A stretch of 64,000 nucleotides of DNA from Polynucleobacter sp. AM-26B4 (GTDB lineage: Bacteria > Pseudomonadota > Gammaproteobacteria > Burkholderiales > Burkholderiaceae), in the NCBI RefSeq assembly GCF_018882285.1, contig NZ_JACVOT010000001.1, forward strand, positions 1,495,916-1,559,915, read 5' to 3'. The notes beneath the pieces were generated by a model that saw only the letters and a list, made by a program, of their open reading frames with translations, was not told the DNA's origin and made no database searches. Below are positions 28,904 to 37,163 of this stretch, piece after piece. Positions within the stretch are counted from its first letter, which is position 1. The number at the start of each line of letters is the position of its first letter. A program made the position numbers and the translations under genes.

Positions 28904-30253
28904 GTGACAGTTAAGAATAAATCAACGCCAATCGGCAGGCTTCGTCGTGCGCCAGAAAACTTCGTGACTCAGCAATTTGCTGATGAAGTTTATGAGCATG
29001 GTCTGAATGAAACTCGTCGTGGTTTCTTGCGCAAAAGTTTTGTGACAGCATTGGGTGCAACAGCTGCTGGTTCAGCAATCGCAGCCGATGGTGAGAAAGT
29101 TATTTTAGAGAAGCAGCAATGGCAAACAACCTTGGGTCAGCCAGTAGCGGCTCGCCCTTATGGTATGCCATCACAGTGGGAAGCTGCTCTTCAGCGTCGC
29201 GAGTCTCCAGGTTTGACGCGAGTCTCTGCAGCGTCTGTGGCGTTTGCACCATTGCAAGGTTTCTTCGGCATCATCACTCCCAACGGTTTGCACTTCGAGC
29301 GTCATCACCAAGGTTGGTATGACATCGATCCAGCACAACATCGTTTGATGGTGAACGGTATGGTCAAACAGCAGAAAGTGTTCACCATGGACGACTTGAT
29401 GCGTTTACCTAGCGTGTCACGCATTCACTTCATTGAGTGCGGTGCGAATACAGGTTTAGAGTGGGGCAATGTGGCTGTGCCAAGCGTACAGTACACCCAC
29501 GGTATGTTGTCTTGCTGCGAATTCACAGGTGTGCCTCTTTCAGTATTGCTCGATATGTGCGGTGCTGATCTTAAGAAGGGTAAATACATCTTGGCTGAAG
29601 GTGGCGATGGTTCAGGTATGACCAGAACTATTCCGATGGACGCAGCGCTTAAGGACGTATTGGTGGTGTGGGGCATGAACGGCGAAATGTTGCGCCCTGA
29701 AAACGGTTACCCATTGCGCTTATTAGTTCCTGGTGTTCAAGGTGTGAGTTCTGTGAAGTGGTTGCGTCGCATTGAAGTGGGTGACATGCCTTATGCGACC
29801 AAAGATGAAGCAGTTCACTACATCGATTTGATGCCAAGTGGTTTACACCGTCAGTACACCACCATCCAAGAATGTAAGTCTGTGATCACGACACCATCTG
29901 GTGGTCAGCAATTGCTAGACAAAGGTTTCTACAACATCAGCGGTATGGCATGGTCTGGTCGCGGCAAGATCAAACATGTGGACGTATCTGTTGATGGCGG
30001 TAATAACTGGCGCAGAGCTCGTCTTGAAACTCCGGTGCTTTCTAAAGCGATCACTCGCTTTAACCTTGACTGGGTTTGGGATGGTTCACCTGGCATCTTG
30101 ATGTCACGTGCCACGGATGAAACTGGCTATGTTCAGCCAATGATCAAACAATTAAGAGAAGTGCGTGGTACACGTTCCATCTATCACAACAATGCAATCC
30201 AAGCATGGAAGCTTGATACGAACGGGGAGTTGAGCAATGTTCAAGTTGGCTAA
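28904..30253 (+). CDS. soxC: Sulfane dehydrogenase molybdenum subunit SoxC
   Basis: A 449-residue protein of the sulfite-oxidase family. With SoxD it oxidises the sulfane sulfur held on SoxY during thiosulfate oxidation in the periplasm. TRRGFLRKSFVTALGATAAG near residues 34-53 is a Tat signal, as needed for a molybdopterin protein. The Mo-ligand Cys lies in IHFIECGANTGLEWG near 180. I choose GTG at 28904, which has a GGGGGG ribosome site and gives a normal SoxC length; the in-frame extension of 72 codons upstream is AT-rich and unlike any family member. It overlaps soxD by 17 nt. Confidence 0.93.
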   Translation: MTVKNKSTPIGRLRRAPENFVTQQFADEVYEHGLNETRRGFLRKSFVTALGATAAGSAIAADGEKVILEKQQWQTTLGQPVAARPYGMPSQWEAALQRRESPGLTRVSAASVAFAPLQGFFGIITPNGLHFERHHQGWYDIDPAQHRLMVNGMVKQQKVFTMDDLMRLPSVSRIHFIECGANTGLEWGNVAVPSVQYTHGMLSCCEFTGVPLSVLLDMCGADLKKGKYILAEGGDGSGMTRTIPMDAALKDVLVVWGMNGEMLRPENGYPLRLLVPGVQGVSSVKWLRRIEVGDMPYATKDEAVHYIDLMPSGLHRQYTTIQECKSVITTPSGGQQLLDKGFYNISGMAWSGRGKIKHVDVSVDGGNNWRRARLETPVLSKAITRFNLDWVWDGSPGILMSRATDETGYVQPMIKQLREVRGTRSIYHNNAIQAWKLDTNGELSNVQVG

Positions 30254-31298
30254 TTTAACTAAAACTTTGGTTTTGGCAGGTTTGGCATTAGGCCTGACTG
30301 CCGAAGGTATTGCTCAATCTAAGTACACAGGCATTGGTCGTGAAGCGACCAAGGCAGAAGTTGCTGCTTGGGACATCGACGTGCGTCCAGACTTCAAAGG
30401 TTTACCAGCTGGATCTGGCAATACTTTGCGTGGTCAAGAAGTATGGGAAGGTCGTTGCGCATCTTGTCACGGTACTTTTGGTGAATCTAATGAAGTGTTC
30501 ACACCGATCGTTGGTGGAACCACCAAAGAAGACATCAAAACCGGTCGTGTGGCTTCATTGTTGAGCGACAAACAACCACAGCGGACAACCTTGATGAAGG
30601 TTGCGACGATTTCAACGCTTTGGGATTACATCTACCGTGCTATGCCATGGAATGCCCCAAGAACTTTGACACCGGACGATACCTACGCTGTTTTGGGTTA
30701 CATCTTGGCGATGGCTGAGATTGTTCCTGATGATTTCACCTTGAGTGATAAAAACATCGCCGATGTGCAAAAGTTGATGCCTAATCGCAACGGTATGACC
30801 AAGGCTCACGGTATGTGGAATGAAGGTGGTACACCAGACGTTAAAGCAACGGCATGTATGACTAATTGCTCTAAGCATATTACGATTGGTTCTACATTGC
30901 CTGACTATGCCCGCAATGCCCATGAAAATCTTGCACTGCAAAATAGACCATACGGTCCTTACCGTGGCGTTGATACAACCAAGCCTCCAGTCAGCAAGCT
31001 GCCAGGCAAAGGTTTGATGGCTGTGAGTATGACTGCCGCCGACTCAATCACGCCTGAAGGCTTGTTCAAGAAGCACAACTGTGCCACTTGCCATGCCCCA
31101 GCCAGCCGTGCGATTGGACCTGCTATTTCTGAAGTGGCTGCCAAATACAAAGGCCAAGCTGATGCTATCAAGAAACTGCATACAAAAGTGAAGGTGGGTG
31201 GTGCTGGTGTTTGGGGTTCAATTCCCATGCCACCCCATGCCCACGTCTCGGATGGTGACATTGATGTGCTCGTAAAATGGATGCTTACTGGTAAATAA
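30237..31298 (+). CDS. soxD: Dihaem cytochrome c subunit SoxD
   Basis: A 353-residue periplasmic electron acceptor partner of SoxC. A signal peptide ends near AEGIAQS (about residues 23-29). Two CxxCH haem sites are present, CASCH near residue 78 and CATCH near 283, in two cytochrome c domains. A middle segment has cysteines in CMTNCSKH, which do not fit the haem pattern and may be a disulfide or a linker. The start ATG lies inside the soxC end with GGGGAG just upstream, indicating coupled translation. About 65 nt separate it from soxY. Confidence 0.92.
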   Translation: MFKLANLTKTLVLAGLALGLTAEGIAQSKYTGIGREATKAEVAAWDIDVRPDFKGLPAGSGNTLRGQEVWEGRCASCHGTFGESNEVFTPIVGGTTKEDIKTGRVASLLSDKQPQRTTLMKVATISTLWDYIYRAMPWNAPRTLTPDDTYAVLGYILAMAEIVPDDFTLSDKNIADVQKLMPNRNGMTKAHGMWNEGGTPDVKATACMTNCSKHITIGSTLPDYARNAHENLALQNRPYGPYRGVDTTKPPVSKLPGKGLMAVSMTAADSITPEGLFKKHNCATCHAPASRAIGPAISEVAAKYKGQADAIKKLHTKVKVGGAGVWGSIPMPPHAHVSDGDIDVLVKWMLTGK

Positions 31299-31363
31299 AC
31301 AGGTAATATTGCCTAGTTAGAAATTGTAATTTTTGATAGTTAGTTTTTTATGAAGGAGTTCGT

Positions 31364-31819
31364 ATGAACCATAAACGTCGTGAAGCACTGCGATTGACAG
31401 CGGTAATCGGTTTGATGGCTGCAACAGGCCTCATTTCTCAAGCAGAAGCTGCAGCATGGAATAAAGCTGCTTTTGAAGGCAAAACATTGGATGACGTGCT
31501 TAAGGCACTAGGTGGTTCTTCAGCTGACAAGTCTGGCGCAATCACAATCAACGCTCCTGATATTGCTGAAAACGGTGCAGTTGTGCCTGTGGGCGTGACT
31601 ACAACAATGGCAAAAACACAACAAATCGCTATTTTGGTTGAGAAGAACCCAAGCGCATTGGCTGCTCAATTCATCATGACTGCTGACACAGAGCCATTCG
31701 TGGCTTCACGTGTGAAGATGGGTCAAACATCAAACGTTCACGCTTTGGTGAAGGCTGATGGCAAGTGGTTTGTATCGACTAAAGAAGTTAAGGTGACTTT
31801 GGGTGGTTGCGGCGGTTAA
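31364..31819 (+). CDS. soxY: Sulfur carrier protein SoxY
   Basis: A 151-residue precursor, the SoxYZ subunit to which sulfur intermediates are covalently bound. It ends in GGCGG, the C-terminal carrier arm with the active Cys. The N-terminus (HKRREALRLTAVIGLMAATG) resembles a Tat signal, cleaved near AEA. The body matches the SoxY immunoglobulin-like fold in length. A GAAGGAG ribosome site precedes the ATG. soxZ follows after 55 nt. Confidence 0.95.
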   Translation: MNHKRREALRLTAVIGLMAATGLISQAEAAAWNKAAFEGKTLDDVLKALGGSSADKSGAITINAPDIAENGAVVPVGVTTTMAKTQQIAILVEKNPSALAAQFIMTADTEPFVASRVKMGQTSNVHALVKADGKWFVSTKEVKVTLGGCGG

Positions 31820-31874
31820 TTCCCCCACACACAATTCATTTAACTAATCATATTTGTACTGAAAGGAAATAAAA

Positions 31875-32186
31875 ATGGCAGATCCAATGCGCGTACGCGC
31901 CCAAGAGACTGGCGGTATTGTTGACGTTAAAGTGTTGATGAAACACGACATGGAAACAGGTCAACGTAAAGATTCATCTGGAAAAACTATTCCAGCACAC
32001 CACATCACAACGATCACAGCTACTTGCAAAGGTAAGCAAGTGTTTCAGGGTGAGTTTGGCCCAGCTGTATCAAAAGATCCATTCTTGAACTTCAAGTTCA
32101 AGGGCGGCGCTAAGGGTGATGAGGTTAGCGTAACTTGGGTTGATAACAAGAACGACACTCGCACAGATAAAGCAAAAGTAAGCTAA
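31875..32186 (+). CDS. soxZ: Sulfur-carrier partner SoxZ
   Basis: A 103-residue protein with no signal peptide, which forms the SoxYZ heterodimer and is thought to be exported with SoxY through the SoxY Tat signal. It opens MADPMRVRAQETGGIVDVKV and contains MKHDMETGQRKDSSGKTIPA, both typical of SoxZ. Length is normal. A GAAAGGA ribosome site precedes the ATG. A strong hairpin with a T-run follows, before soxA. Confidence 0.95.
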   Translation: MADPMRVRAQETGGIVDVKVLMKHDMETGQRKDSSGKTIPAHHITTITATCKGKQVFQGEFGPAVSKDPFLNFKFKGGAKGDEVSVTWVDNKNDTRTDKAKVS

Positions 32187-32199
32187 TAAGAAAAATAAG

Positions 32200-32231
32200 A
32201 AACCCGTCAATTGAGAGATTGACGGGTTTTT
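32200..32231 (+). terminator. Intrinsic terminator or attenuator between soxZ and soxA
   Basis: AAACCCGTCAAT (32200-32211) and ATTGACGGGTTT (32218-32229) form a perfect 12-bp stem with the loop TGAGAG, running into TTTTT. It lies 14 nt after soxZ and 21 nt before soxA, whose own GGAG ribosome site follows. It would reduce transcription from soxCDYZ into soxAXB, or protect the 3' end of the SoxYZ message. Confidence 0.82.
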
Positions 32232-32251
32232 GTCAATATGAGGAGCAGGTA

Positions 32252-33052
32252 ATGAAAAAAGCTATGAACAGTGCTTTATTAGTCTCTTTAAGCATGGTGG
32301 CAGGTCTTGCCATGGCTCAAAGTGCGACTGATGATATTGCTAAATATCGTGAAATGATCGCTGATGGCAATCCTTCTGAATTGTATGAGGCAGCTGGTGA
32401 AGACATTTGGTCAAAACCAATGGGACCTAAGAACGTCAGTTTAGAAAAGTGTGATCTTGGAAAGGGTCCAGGCGTTGTAAAAGGTGCATCAGCTCAGTTG
32501 CCACGTTACTTTAAAGATACTAATAAAGTGCAAGACTTGGAGTCACGCATCATCACTTGTATGGAAAAGCTACAAGGTTATGATGCCAAAGAAATCATCA
32601 ATGCTGGCTTTGAAAAAGGTAAGCGCAAAGATGTTGAAGCCGTTGTTGCTTACGTTGTGACTGCATCTAAAGGCATGAAAATCAATGTGCCTGTGAAGCA
32701 TCCAAAAGAAAAAGAAATGTACGCCATGGGTGAGAAGGCTTTCTTCTTCCAAGGTGGTCCAATGGACTTCTCATGCGCATCTTGCCATTCTGAAGATGGG
32801 AAGCGCATTCGTTTGCAAGACTTGCCTAACATCACTGATCAAAAAGGCGCTGCCTTAGGTTTTGGTTACTGGCCTGCTTATCGCGTATCGAGCGGAAACT
32901 TTTGGACCATGCAGCGTCGTTTGAATGACTGCTACCGTCAACAGCGTTTCCCTGAGCCAATTTACACATCAGACGTGACCATTGCCTTGTCTGTTTATAT
33001 GGGCGCAAAAGCCAAAGATGGCGTGATTAATACACCAGGATTGAAGCGCTAA
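32252..33052 (+). CDS. soxA: c-type cytochrome SoxA (single-haem type)
   Basis: A 266-residue periplasmic protein that, with SoxX, couples thiosulfate to the SoxY cysteine. The signal peptide ends near AMAQS (about residue 23). One haem site is visible, CASCH near residue 175, and the conserved active Cys that ligates this haem is in DCYRQQRFPEP near 231. The N-terminal haem site of the dihaem SoxA type is absent; two cysteines (EKCDLGKGPG, IITCMEKL) lie in that half and could form a disulfide. The ATG at 32252 has AGGAG upstream. soxX follows after 17 nt. Confidence 0.93.
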   Translation: MKKAMNSALLVSLSMVAGLAMAQSATDDIAKYREMIADGNPSELYEAAGEDIWSKPMGPKNVSLEKCDLGKGPGVVKGASAQLPRYFKDTNKVQDLESRIITCMEKLQGYDAKEIINAGFEKGKRKDVEAVVAYVVTASKGMKINVPVKHPKEKEMYAMGEKAFFFQGGPMDFSCASCHSEDGKRIRLQDLPNITDQKGAALGFGYWPAYRVSSGNFWTMQRRLNDCYRQQRFPEPIYTSDVTIALSVYMGAKAKDGVINTPGLKR

Positions 33053-33069
33053 GTCGCGGGAGATAAATA

Positions 33070-33678
33070 ATGAAAAAATTACATTTAATGATTTCAGCTG
33101 CACTAGTGGTGGCAGCCTCAACATCCGTGATGGCTCAAAGTAAATTTGAAAAAGATCATACAGCCAGTTTCAAGGCCAATGGTCAAGCTGGCATGGATCG
33201 TTTGGAGCGTGATGACACGCAAAAGTTTTGCTCTGATCCTGCTGCTCTTGCAGGCAAGGGTGATCCTAAGAAGCGTGAAGCAATTGAGAAAGCCAATATG
33301 GCCACCATCAAGCAACCTTCTGATGGCAAATACTTAGGCGATTGGAAAGAGGGCGAGAGAATTGCTCAAAGCGGTCGTGGTGCTACTTGGACAGATAAAG
33401 CAGGCACACCAAACGGTGGTGGTTGCTATAACTGTCACCAGATCAATAAGAAAGAAATTTCTCACGGCAACATTGGCCCTTCATTGTGGAACTACGGCAA
33501 GGTTCGTGGTAACTCTGATGCAGTGGTTCAGTACACATGGGGCAAGATTTATAACTCCAAGGCCTACAACGCATGCAGCAACATGCCTCGCATGGGCCAC
33601 TACAAGTTGTTAACAGAAGAACAAATGCGTCACGTGATGGCTCTTTTGTTGGATCCAGCGTCACCAGTTAATCAGTAA
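33070..33678 (+). CDS. soxX: c-type cytochrome SoxX
   Basis: A 202-residue monohaem cytochrome c, the electron-accepting partner of SoxA. A signal peptide ends near SVMAQS (about residue 23). The haem site is CYNCH near residue 122, followed by IGPSLWNYGKVRG. The Met ligand of the haem is probably in CSNMPRMGHYKLLTEEQ. Length agrees with the longer betaproteobacterial SoxX form. A CGGGAGA ribosome site precedes the ATG. A terminator separates it from soxB. Confidence 0.93.
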   Translation: MKKLHLMISAALVVAASTSVMAQSKFEKDHTASFKANGQAGMDRLERDDTQKFCSDPAALAGKGDPKKREAIEKANMATIKQPSDGKYLGDWKEGERIAQSGRGATWTDKAGTPNGGGCYNCHQINKKEISHGNIGPSLWNYGKVRGNSDAVVQYTWGKIYNSKAYNACSNMPRMGHYKLLTEEQMRHVMALLLDPASPVNQ

Positions 33679-33691
33679 TTTGTATCAAATC

Positions 33692-33730
33692 AGGCCGCTA
33701 TGCCATCGCGTCTAGCGGCCTTTTTATTTT
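33692..33730 (+). terminator. Intrinsic terminator between soxX and soxB
   Basis: AGGCCGCTA (33692-33700) and TAGCGGCCT (33713-33721) form a 9-bp GC-rich stem with a 12-nt loop, followed by TTTTTATTTT. soxB starts only 16 nt beyond, so it is either expressed by read-through or by a promoter within or before the hairpin. Confidence 0.8.
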
Positions 33731-33745
33731 TAAATAAGGTTTTTT

Positions 33746-35473
33746 ATGTCAATGAATCGTAGAGAGTTTTTACAAGTATTAGCAGTTGCCTCAGCGGGTG
33801 GTATGGCCCTCAATACTGATTACGCGCAAGCTCAATCAGCGGCTAACAAGTTTTATGATTTGCCTCGTTTTGGTAATGTGCACTTTCTACACTTCACTGA
33901 CTGTCACGCACAATTAAAGCCAATCTACTTCCGCGAGCCTGATGTGAACTTAGGCTTCGGTGATCAGTTTGGTAAAACACCTCACTTGGTGGGTGAGCAT
34001 CTCTTGAAGGCTCACAACATCAAACCAAATACATTGGAAGCTCATGCTTTCACTTATTTGAACTTTGAAAAAGCAGCTGCGACTTACGGCAAGGTTGGTG
34101 GTTTTGCTCACTTGGCCACATTGGTCAAGAAAATGAAGAGTAACCGTCCGGGCGCATTGCTATTAGACGGCGGCGATACATGGCAAGGTTCAGGTACTGC
34201 TTTGTGGACCAATGGACAAGACATGGTGGATGCATGTTTGGCCTTGGGTGTAGACATCATGACGCCACACTGGGAGATGACTCTTGGTGAAGATCGCGTG
34301 AAAGAGATTGTTGAAAAAGATTTCAAAGGCAAGATTTCATTCTTGGCGCAAAACATCAAAACCAATGACTTCGGCGACCAGGTATTTGATCCGTATGTGA
34401 TTCGTGAAATGAATGGTGTGAAAGTGGCTGTGATCGGTCAGGCTTTCCCTTACACCCCAATTGCCAATCCACGTTACATGGTGGCGAACTGGACCTTCGG
34501 CATTCAAGATGACAACATGCAGAAGATGGTCAATGAAGTTCGTGCCAAGGGTGCAAAAGTTGTGATTGTTTTATCTCACAACGGTATGGACGTGGACTTG
34601 AAGATGGCCAGTCGTGTGACTGGTATCGATGCAATCATGGGTGGTCACACGCATGATGGCGTACCAACCCCAGTGAAAGTGAAAAACTCAGGTGGCGTTA
34701 CATTGGTGACGAACGCTGGTTCAAACGGTAAATACTTGGGTGTATTAGATTTCAAAGTGAACGGTGGCAAGATTGCTGATTTCCGTTACAAACTATTGCC
34801 AGTATTTTCAGACATGATTCCTGCTGATACAGCAATGAACAAATTGATTAATAAGATCCGCGCTCCTTACGAAACTAAGTTGGGTGAGAAGCTTGCAGTG
34901 ACTGAAGGTACTTTGTACCGCCGTGGTAACTTTAACGGTAGCTTCGACCAATTGATTTTGGATGGTTTGATGGCTGTGAAAAATGCTGAAATTGCATTCT
35001 CACCAGGTTTCCGCTGGGGTACATCATTGTTACCAGGTCAAGCAATCACCATGGAGCACGTGCTTGATCAGACGGCGATTACTTATCCATGGACGACTGT
35101 GACCATGATGAAGGGCGACATGATCAAAACAGTTCTTGAAGATATTGCAGATAACTTGTTCAACCCTGATCCATACTACCAACAAGGTGGTGACATGGTG
35201 CGTGTGGGTGGCTTGCAGTACACGATCAATCCAAGTGGCGAAGCCAATAAGCGCATCAGCAATATGACGCTCAATGGCAAGTTGATCGATCCGAACAAGA
35301 CCTACAAAGTGGCAGGTTGGGCTCCAGTGGCAGAAGAAGCAAAAGCTGCTGGTGGCGAGCCAATTTGGGATGTGATGGCTAAATACCTTCGCGATATTAA
35401 GACGGTTAAAGCCAAGCAGCTCAATATGCCGATCATTGAAGGCGCCAAAGGTAATCCTGGTTTCGCTGCATAA
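33746..35473 (+). CDS. soxB: Thiosulfohydrolase SoxB
   Basis: A 575-residue periplasmic enzyme that hydrolytically releases sulfate from SoxY-bound thiosulfate. MNRREFLQVLAVASAGGMAL is a Tat signal. It belongs to the 5'-nucleotidase family: HFTDCHAQ near residue 50 and DGGDTWQGSGTALWTNGQD near 138 hold the manganese ligands, with ILSHNGMD and MGGHTHDG further on completing the metallophosphoesterase domain. The nucleotidase C-terminal domain follows. Full length. The start is ATG at 33746 or the second Met two codons on. It closes the soxCDYZAXB set. Confidence 0.96.
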   Translation: MSMNRREFLQVLAVASAGGMALNTDYAQAQSAANKFYDLPRFGNVHFLHFTDCHAQLKPIYFREPDVNLGFGDQFGKTPHLVGEHLLKAHNIKPNTLEAHAFTYLNFEKAAATYGKVGGFAHLATLVKKMKSNRPGALLLDGGDTWQGSGTALWTNGQDMVDACLALGVDIMTPHWEMTLGEDRVKEIVEKDFKGKISFLAQNIKTNDFGDQVFDPYVIREMNGVKVAVIGQAFPYTPIANPRYMVANWTFGIQDDNMQKMVNEVRAKGAKVVIVLSHNGMDVDLKMASRVTGIDAIMGGHTHDGVPTPVKVKNSGGVTLVTNAGSNGKYLGVLDFKVNGGKIADFRYKLLPVFSDMIPADTAMNKLINKIRAPYETKLGEKLAVTEGTLYRRGNFNGSFDQLILDGLMAVKNAEIAFSPGFRWGTSLLPGQAITMEHVLDQTAITYPWTTVTMMKGDMIKTVLEDIADNLFNPDPYYQQGGDMVRVGGLQYTINPSGEANKRISNMTLNGKLIDPNKTYKVAGWAPVAEEAKAAGGEPIWDVMAKYLRDIKTVKAKQLNMPIIEGAKGNPGFAA

Positions 35474-35492
35474 AACCATGAGATTCATGAAT

Positions 35493-35527
35493 AAGACCAG
35501 CGATTCATTTAATGGCTGGTCTTTTTT
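35493..35527 (+). terminator. Intrinsic terminator after soxB
   Basis: AAGACCAGC (35493-35501) and GCTGGTCTT (35515-35523) form a 9-bp stem with a 13-nt loop and end in a run of six T. It lies 20 nt after soxB and separates the sox cluster from the transporter gene that follows. Confidence 0.82.
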
Positions 35528-35641
35528 CATTATTAGAAGTAATTTCAAAAGTACTTAAAAGTCTCGACAAAAAGCCCAGGCTTAGGGCTAATCGCCAAAA
35601 ATGCCATAAAATGTCAGGCTTAAAAGGTCAAACCTCTATTT

Positions 35642-37159
35642 ATGCCTGAAATTAACTTAAATTCCATAGCTAGCACCGTTCTCTGGGCCACATTTGTGGC
35701 GACTGTCCTTTTGGGCATCGTTTTACAGAAAACACGGTTTTGCACCATGGGTGCCATCACTGATATTGCCATCATGGGCGAGTGGACTCGCATGCGTCAA
35801 TGGCTTTTAGCCATGGGAGTGGCAATCATTGGTGTGGGTGTCATGACCTCGATGGGCATGATTGACACCAGCAAATCAATCTATACCGGTTCACGCTTGA
35901 CCTGGTTATCCACCATCGTGGGTTCAGTGATGTTTGGTTTTGGTATGGTTTTGGCTTCAGGCTGCGGTAGCAAAACTCTATTGCGCATTGGTTCAGGCAA
36001 TCTAAAGTCTTTGGTGGTCTTTTTGACTTTGGCACTATCGTCATACATGACCTTAAGAGGAGTGTTTGGCGTTTTCAGAGTCAATACCACTGATACTGTG
36101 TTCATCACCTTATCAACACAACAGGATTTGCCAAGCGTGCTTGCGGCTTCGATGGGTATGGCCAAGGACACTTTGCAAATCAGCTTGGCGCTCGTCATGG
36201 GCGGTGCATTGATTTTATTTGCACTGATCAAAAAAGAATTCTGGAGCTTCAATAATCTCTTGGCTGGCTTCGGGGTTGGTGCTGCCGTCCTGTTGGTTTG
36301 GTGGATTTCAGGAGTCTTGGGTTATGTGGCCGAAGACCCAAATACTTTGGAAGAGGTTTTCATTGCAACCAACAGTGGTCGGATGGAAAGCTTAACGTAT
36401 GTTGCGCCTTACGCCTACGTGATTGAGTGGCTGACATTCTTCAGCGATGCAAGCAGAAAAATAACTTTAGGTATTACTTCAGTCTTTGGCTTGGTTGTTG
36501 GTTCATTCATCTACTCAATCGTGACCAAAACATTCCATTGGGAAACTTTTAGAGATGCAGAAGACACCGGCAATCATTTGCTTGGCGGCGTCTTGATGGG
36601 TGTCGGTGGTGTGACTGCCTTTGGTTGCACGATTGGTCAGGGCTTGACCGGTATTTCAACATTGGCCATCAGTTCATTCATTGCCATTGCAGGGTTTATT
36701 GTGGGTGCCACATTGGCCATGAAGTATTTGCAATTGAGAATGCTTCCACCACCTTGCGAACCAGTTTTAGGCAGTAATCACACAAATCAACATTCAAACA
36801 CTGGAGGATGTGGCATGCCACTTCAAATCGCTTGTCATACAGATCAATTTGGTACTTTGGGACAAATCACTGCGCATGATGTTGCTGAAATCGCTCGCCA
36901 AGGTTACAAATCAATCATCAATAATCGCCCAGATGGCGAGGCCGGTCCGCAGCAACCTGTGAGTGCTGAAATTGAAATGGCAGCAAAAGCACTTGGCCTC
37001 AATTACGCTTACTTGCCAGTGGTCAGCGGTCAAATCACTTTAGAGCAAGCCCAAGAAATGGCTCGCTTGCTAGAGACCATGCCCGGTCCTGTTTTGGCCT
37101 TCTGTCGCTCAGGTGCCAGATCAACTAATTTGTTCATGTTGGCTCAGCAGGTCGGTTGA
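35642..37159 (+). CDS. YeeE/YedE sulfur transporter fused to a DUF442-type sulfurtransferase domain
   Basis: A 505-residue protein in two parts. Residues about 1-375 are a YeeE/YedE membrane protein of some ten helices, with the paired motifs KTRFCTMGAITDI, ASGCGSKTLLRIGSGN and FGCTIGQGLTGISTLA, whose cysteines are thought to hand thiosulfate or sulfur across the membrane. Residues about 400-505 are a soluble domain like the DUF442/TIGR01244 sulfurtransferases, with a phosphatase-like loop CRSGARS near 482. A linker rich in Asn, His and Gly joins them. Right after the sox cluster, it is a likely thiosulfate importer with cytoplasmic sulfur transfer. An in-frame ATG at 36815 with GGAGG seven bases upstream could also make the domain alone. 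Confidence 0.83.
   Translation: MPEINLNSIASTVLWATFVATVLLGIVLQKTRFCTMGAITDIAIMGEWTRMRQWLLAMGVAIIGVGVMTSMGMIDTSKSIYTGSRLTWLSTIVGSVMFGFGMVLASGCGSKTLLRIGSGNLKSLVVFLTLALSSYMTLRGVFGVFRVNTTDTVFITLSTQQDLPSVLAASMGMAKDTLQISLALVMGGALILFALIKKEFWSFNNLLAGFGVGAAVLLVWWISGVLGYVAEDPNTLEEVFIATNSGRMESLTYVAPYAYVIEWLTFFSDASRKITLGITSVFGLVVGSFIYSIVTKTFHWETFRDAEDTGNHLLGGVLMGVGGVTAFGCTIGQGLTGISTLAISSFIAIAGFIVGATLAMKYLQLRMLPPPCEPVLGSNHTNQHSNTGGCGMPLQIACHTDQFGTLGQITAHDVAEIARQGYKSIINNRPDGEAGPQQPVSAEIEMAAKALGLNYAYLPVVSGQITLEQAQEMARLLETMPGPVLAFCRSGARSTNLFMLAQQVG
36803..36817 (+). promoter_or_regulatory. Possible internal ribosome site and start inside the fusion gene
   Basis: GGAGG at 36803-36807 is followed after 7 nt by ATG at 36815-36817, in frame with the fusion and exactly where the sulfurtransferase domain begins. 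Starting here would give a 114-residue soluble protein. The bases also encode Gly-Gly in the linker, so the match may be accidental. Confidence 0.4.
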
Positions 37160-37163
37160 TTAG

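Noticed and set aside
30612..30941. Minus-strand open frame of 109 codons inside soxD
   Set aside because: It is the antisense shadow of a firmly identified cytochrome gene, with no ribosome site and no recognisable protein.
35030..35548. Minus-strand open frame of 172 codons over the end of soxB
   Set aside because: Long, but it is antisense to conserved SoxB sequence and its start lies in the soxB terminator region; the translation has no family resemblance.
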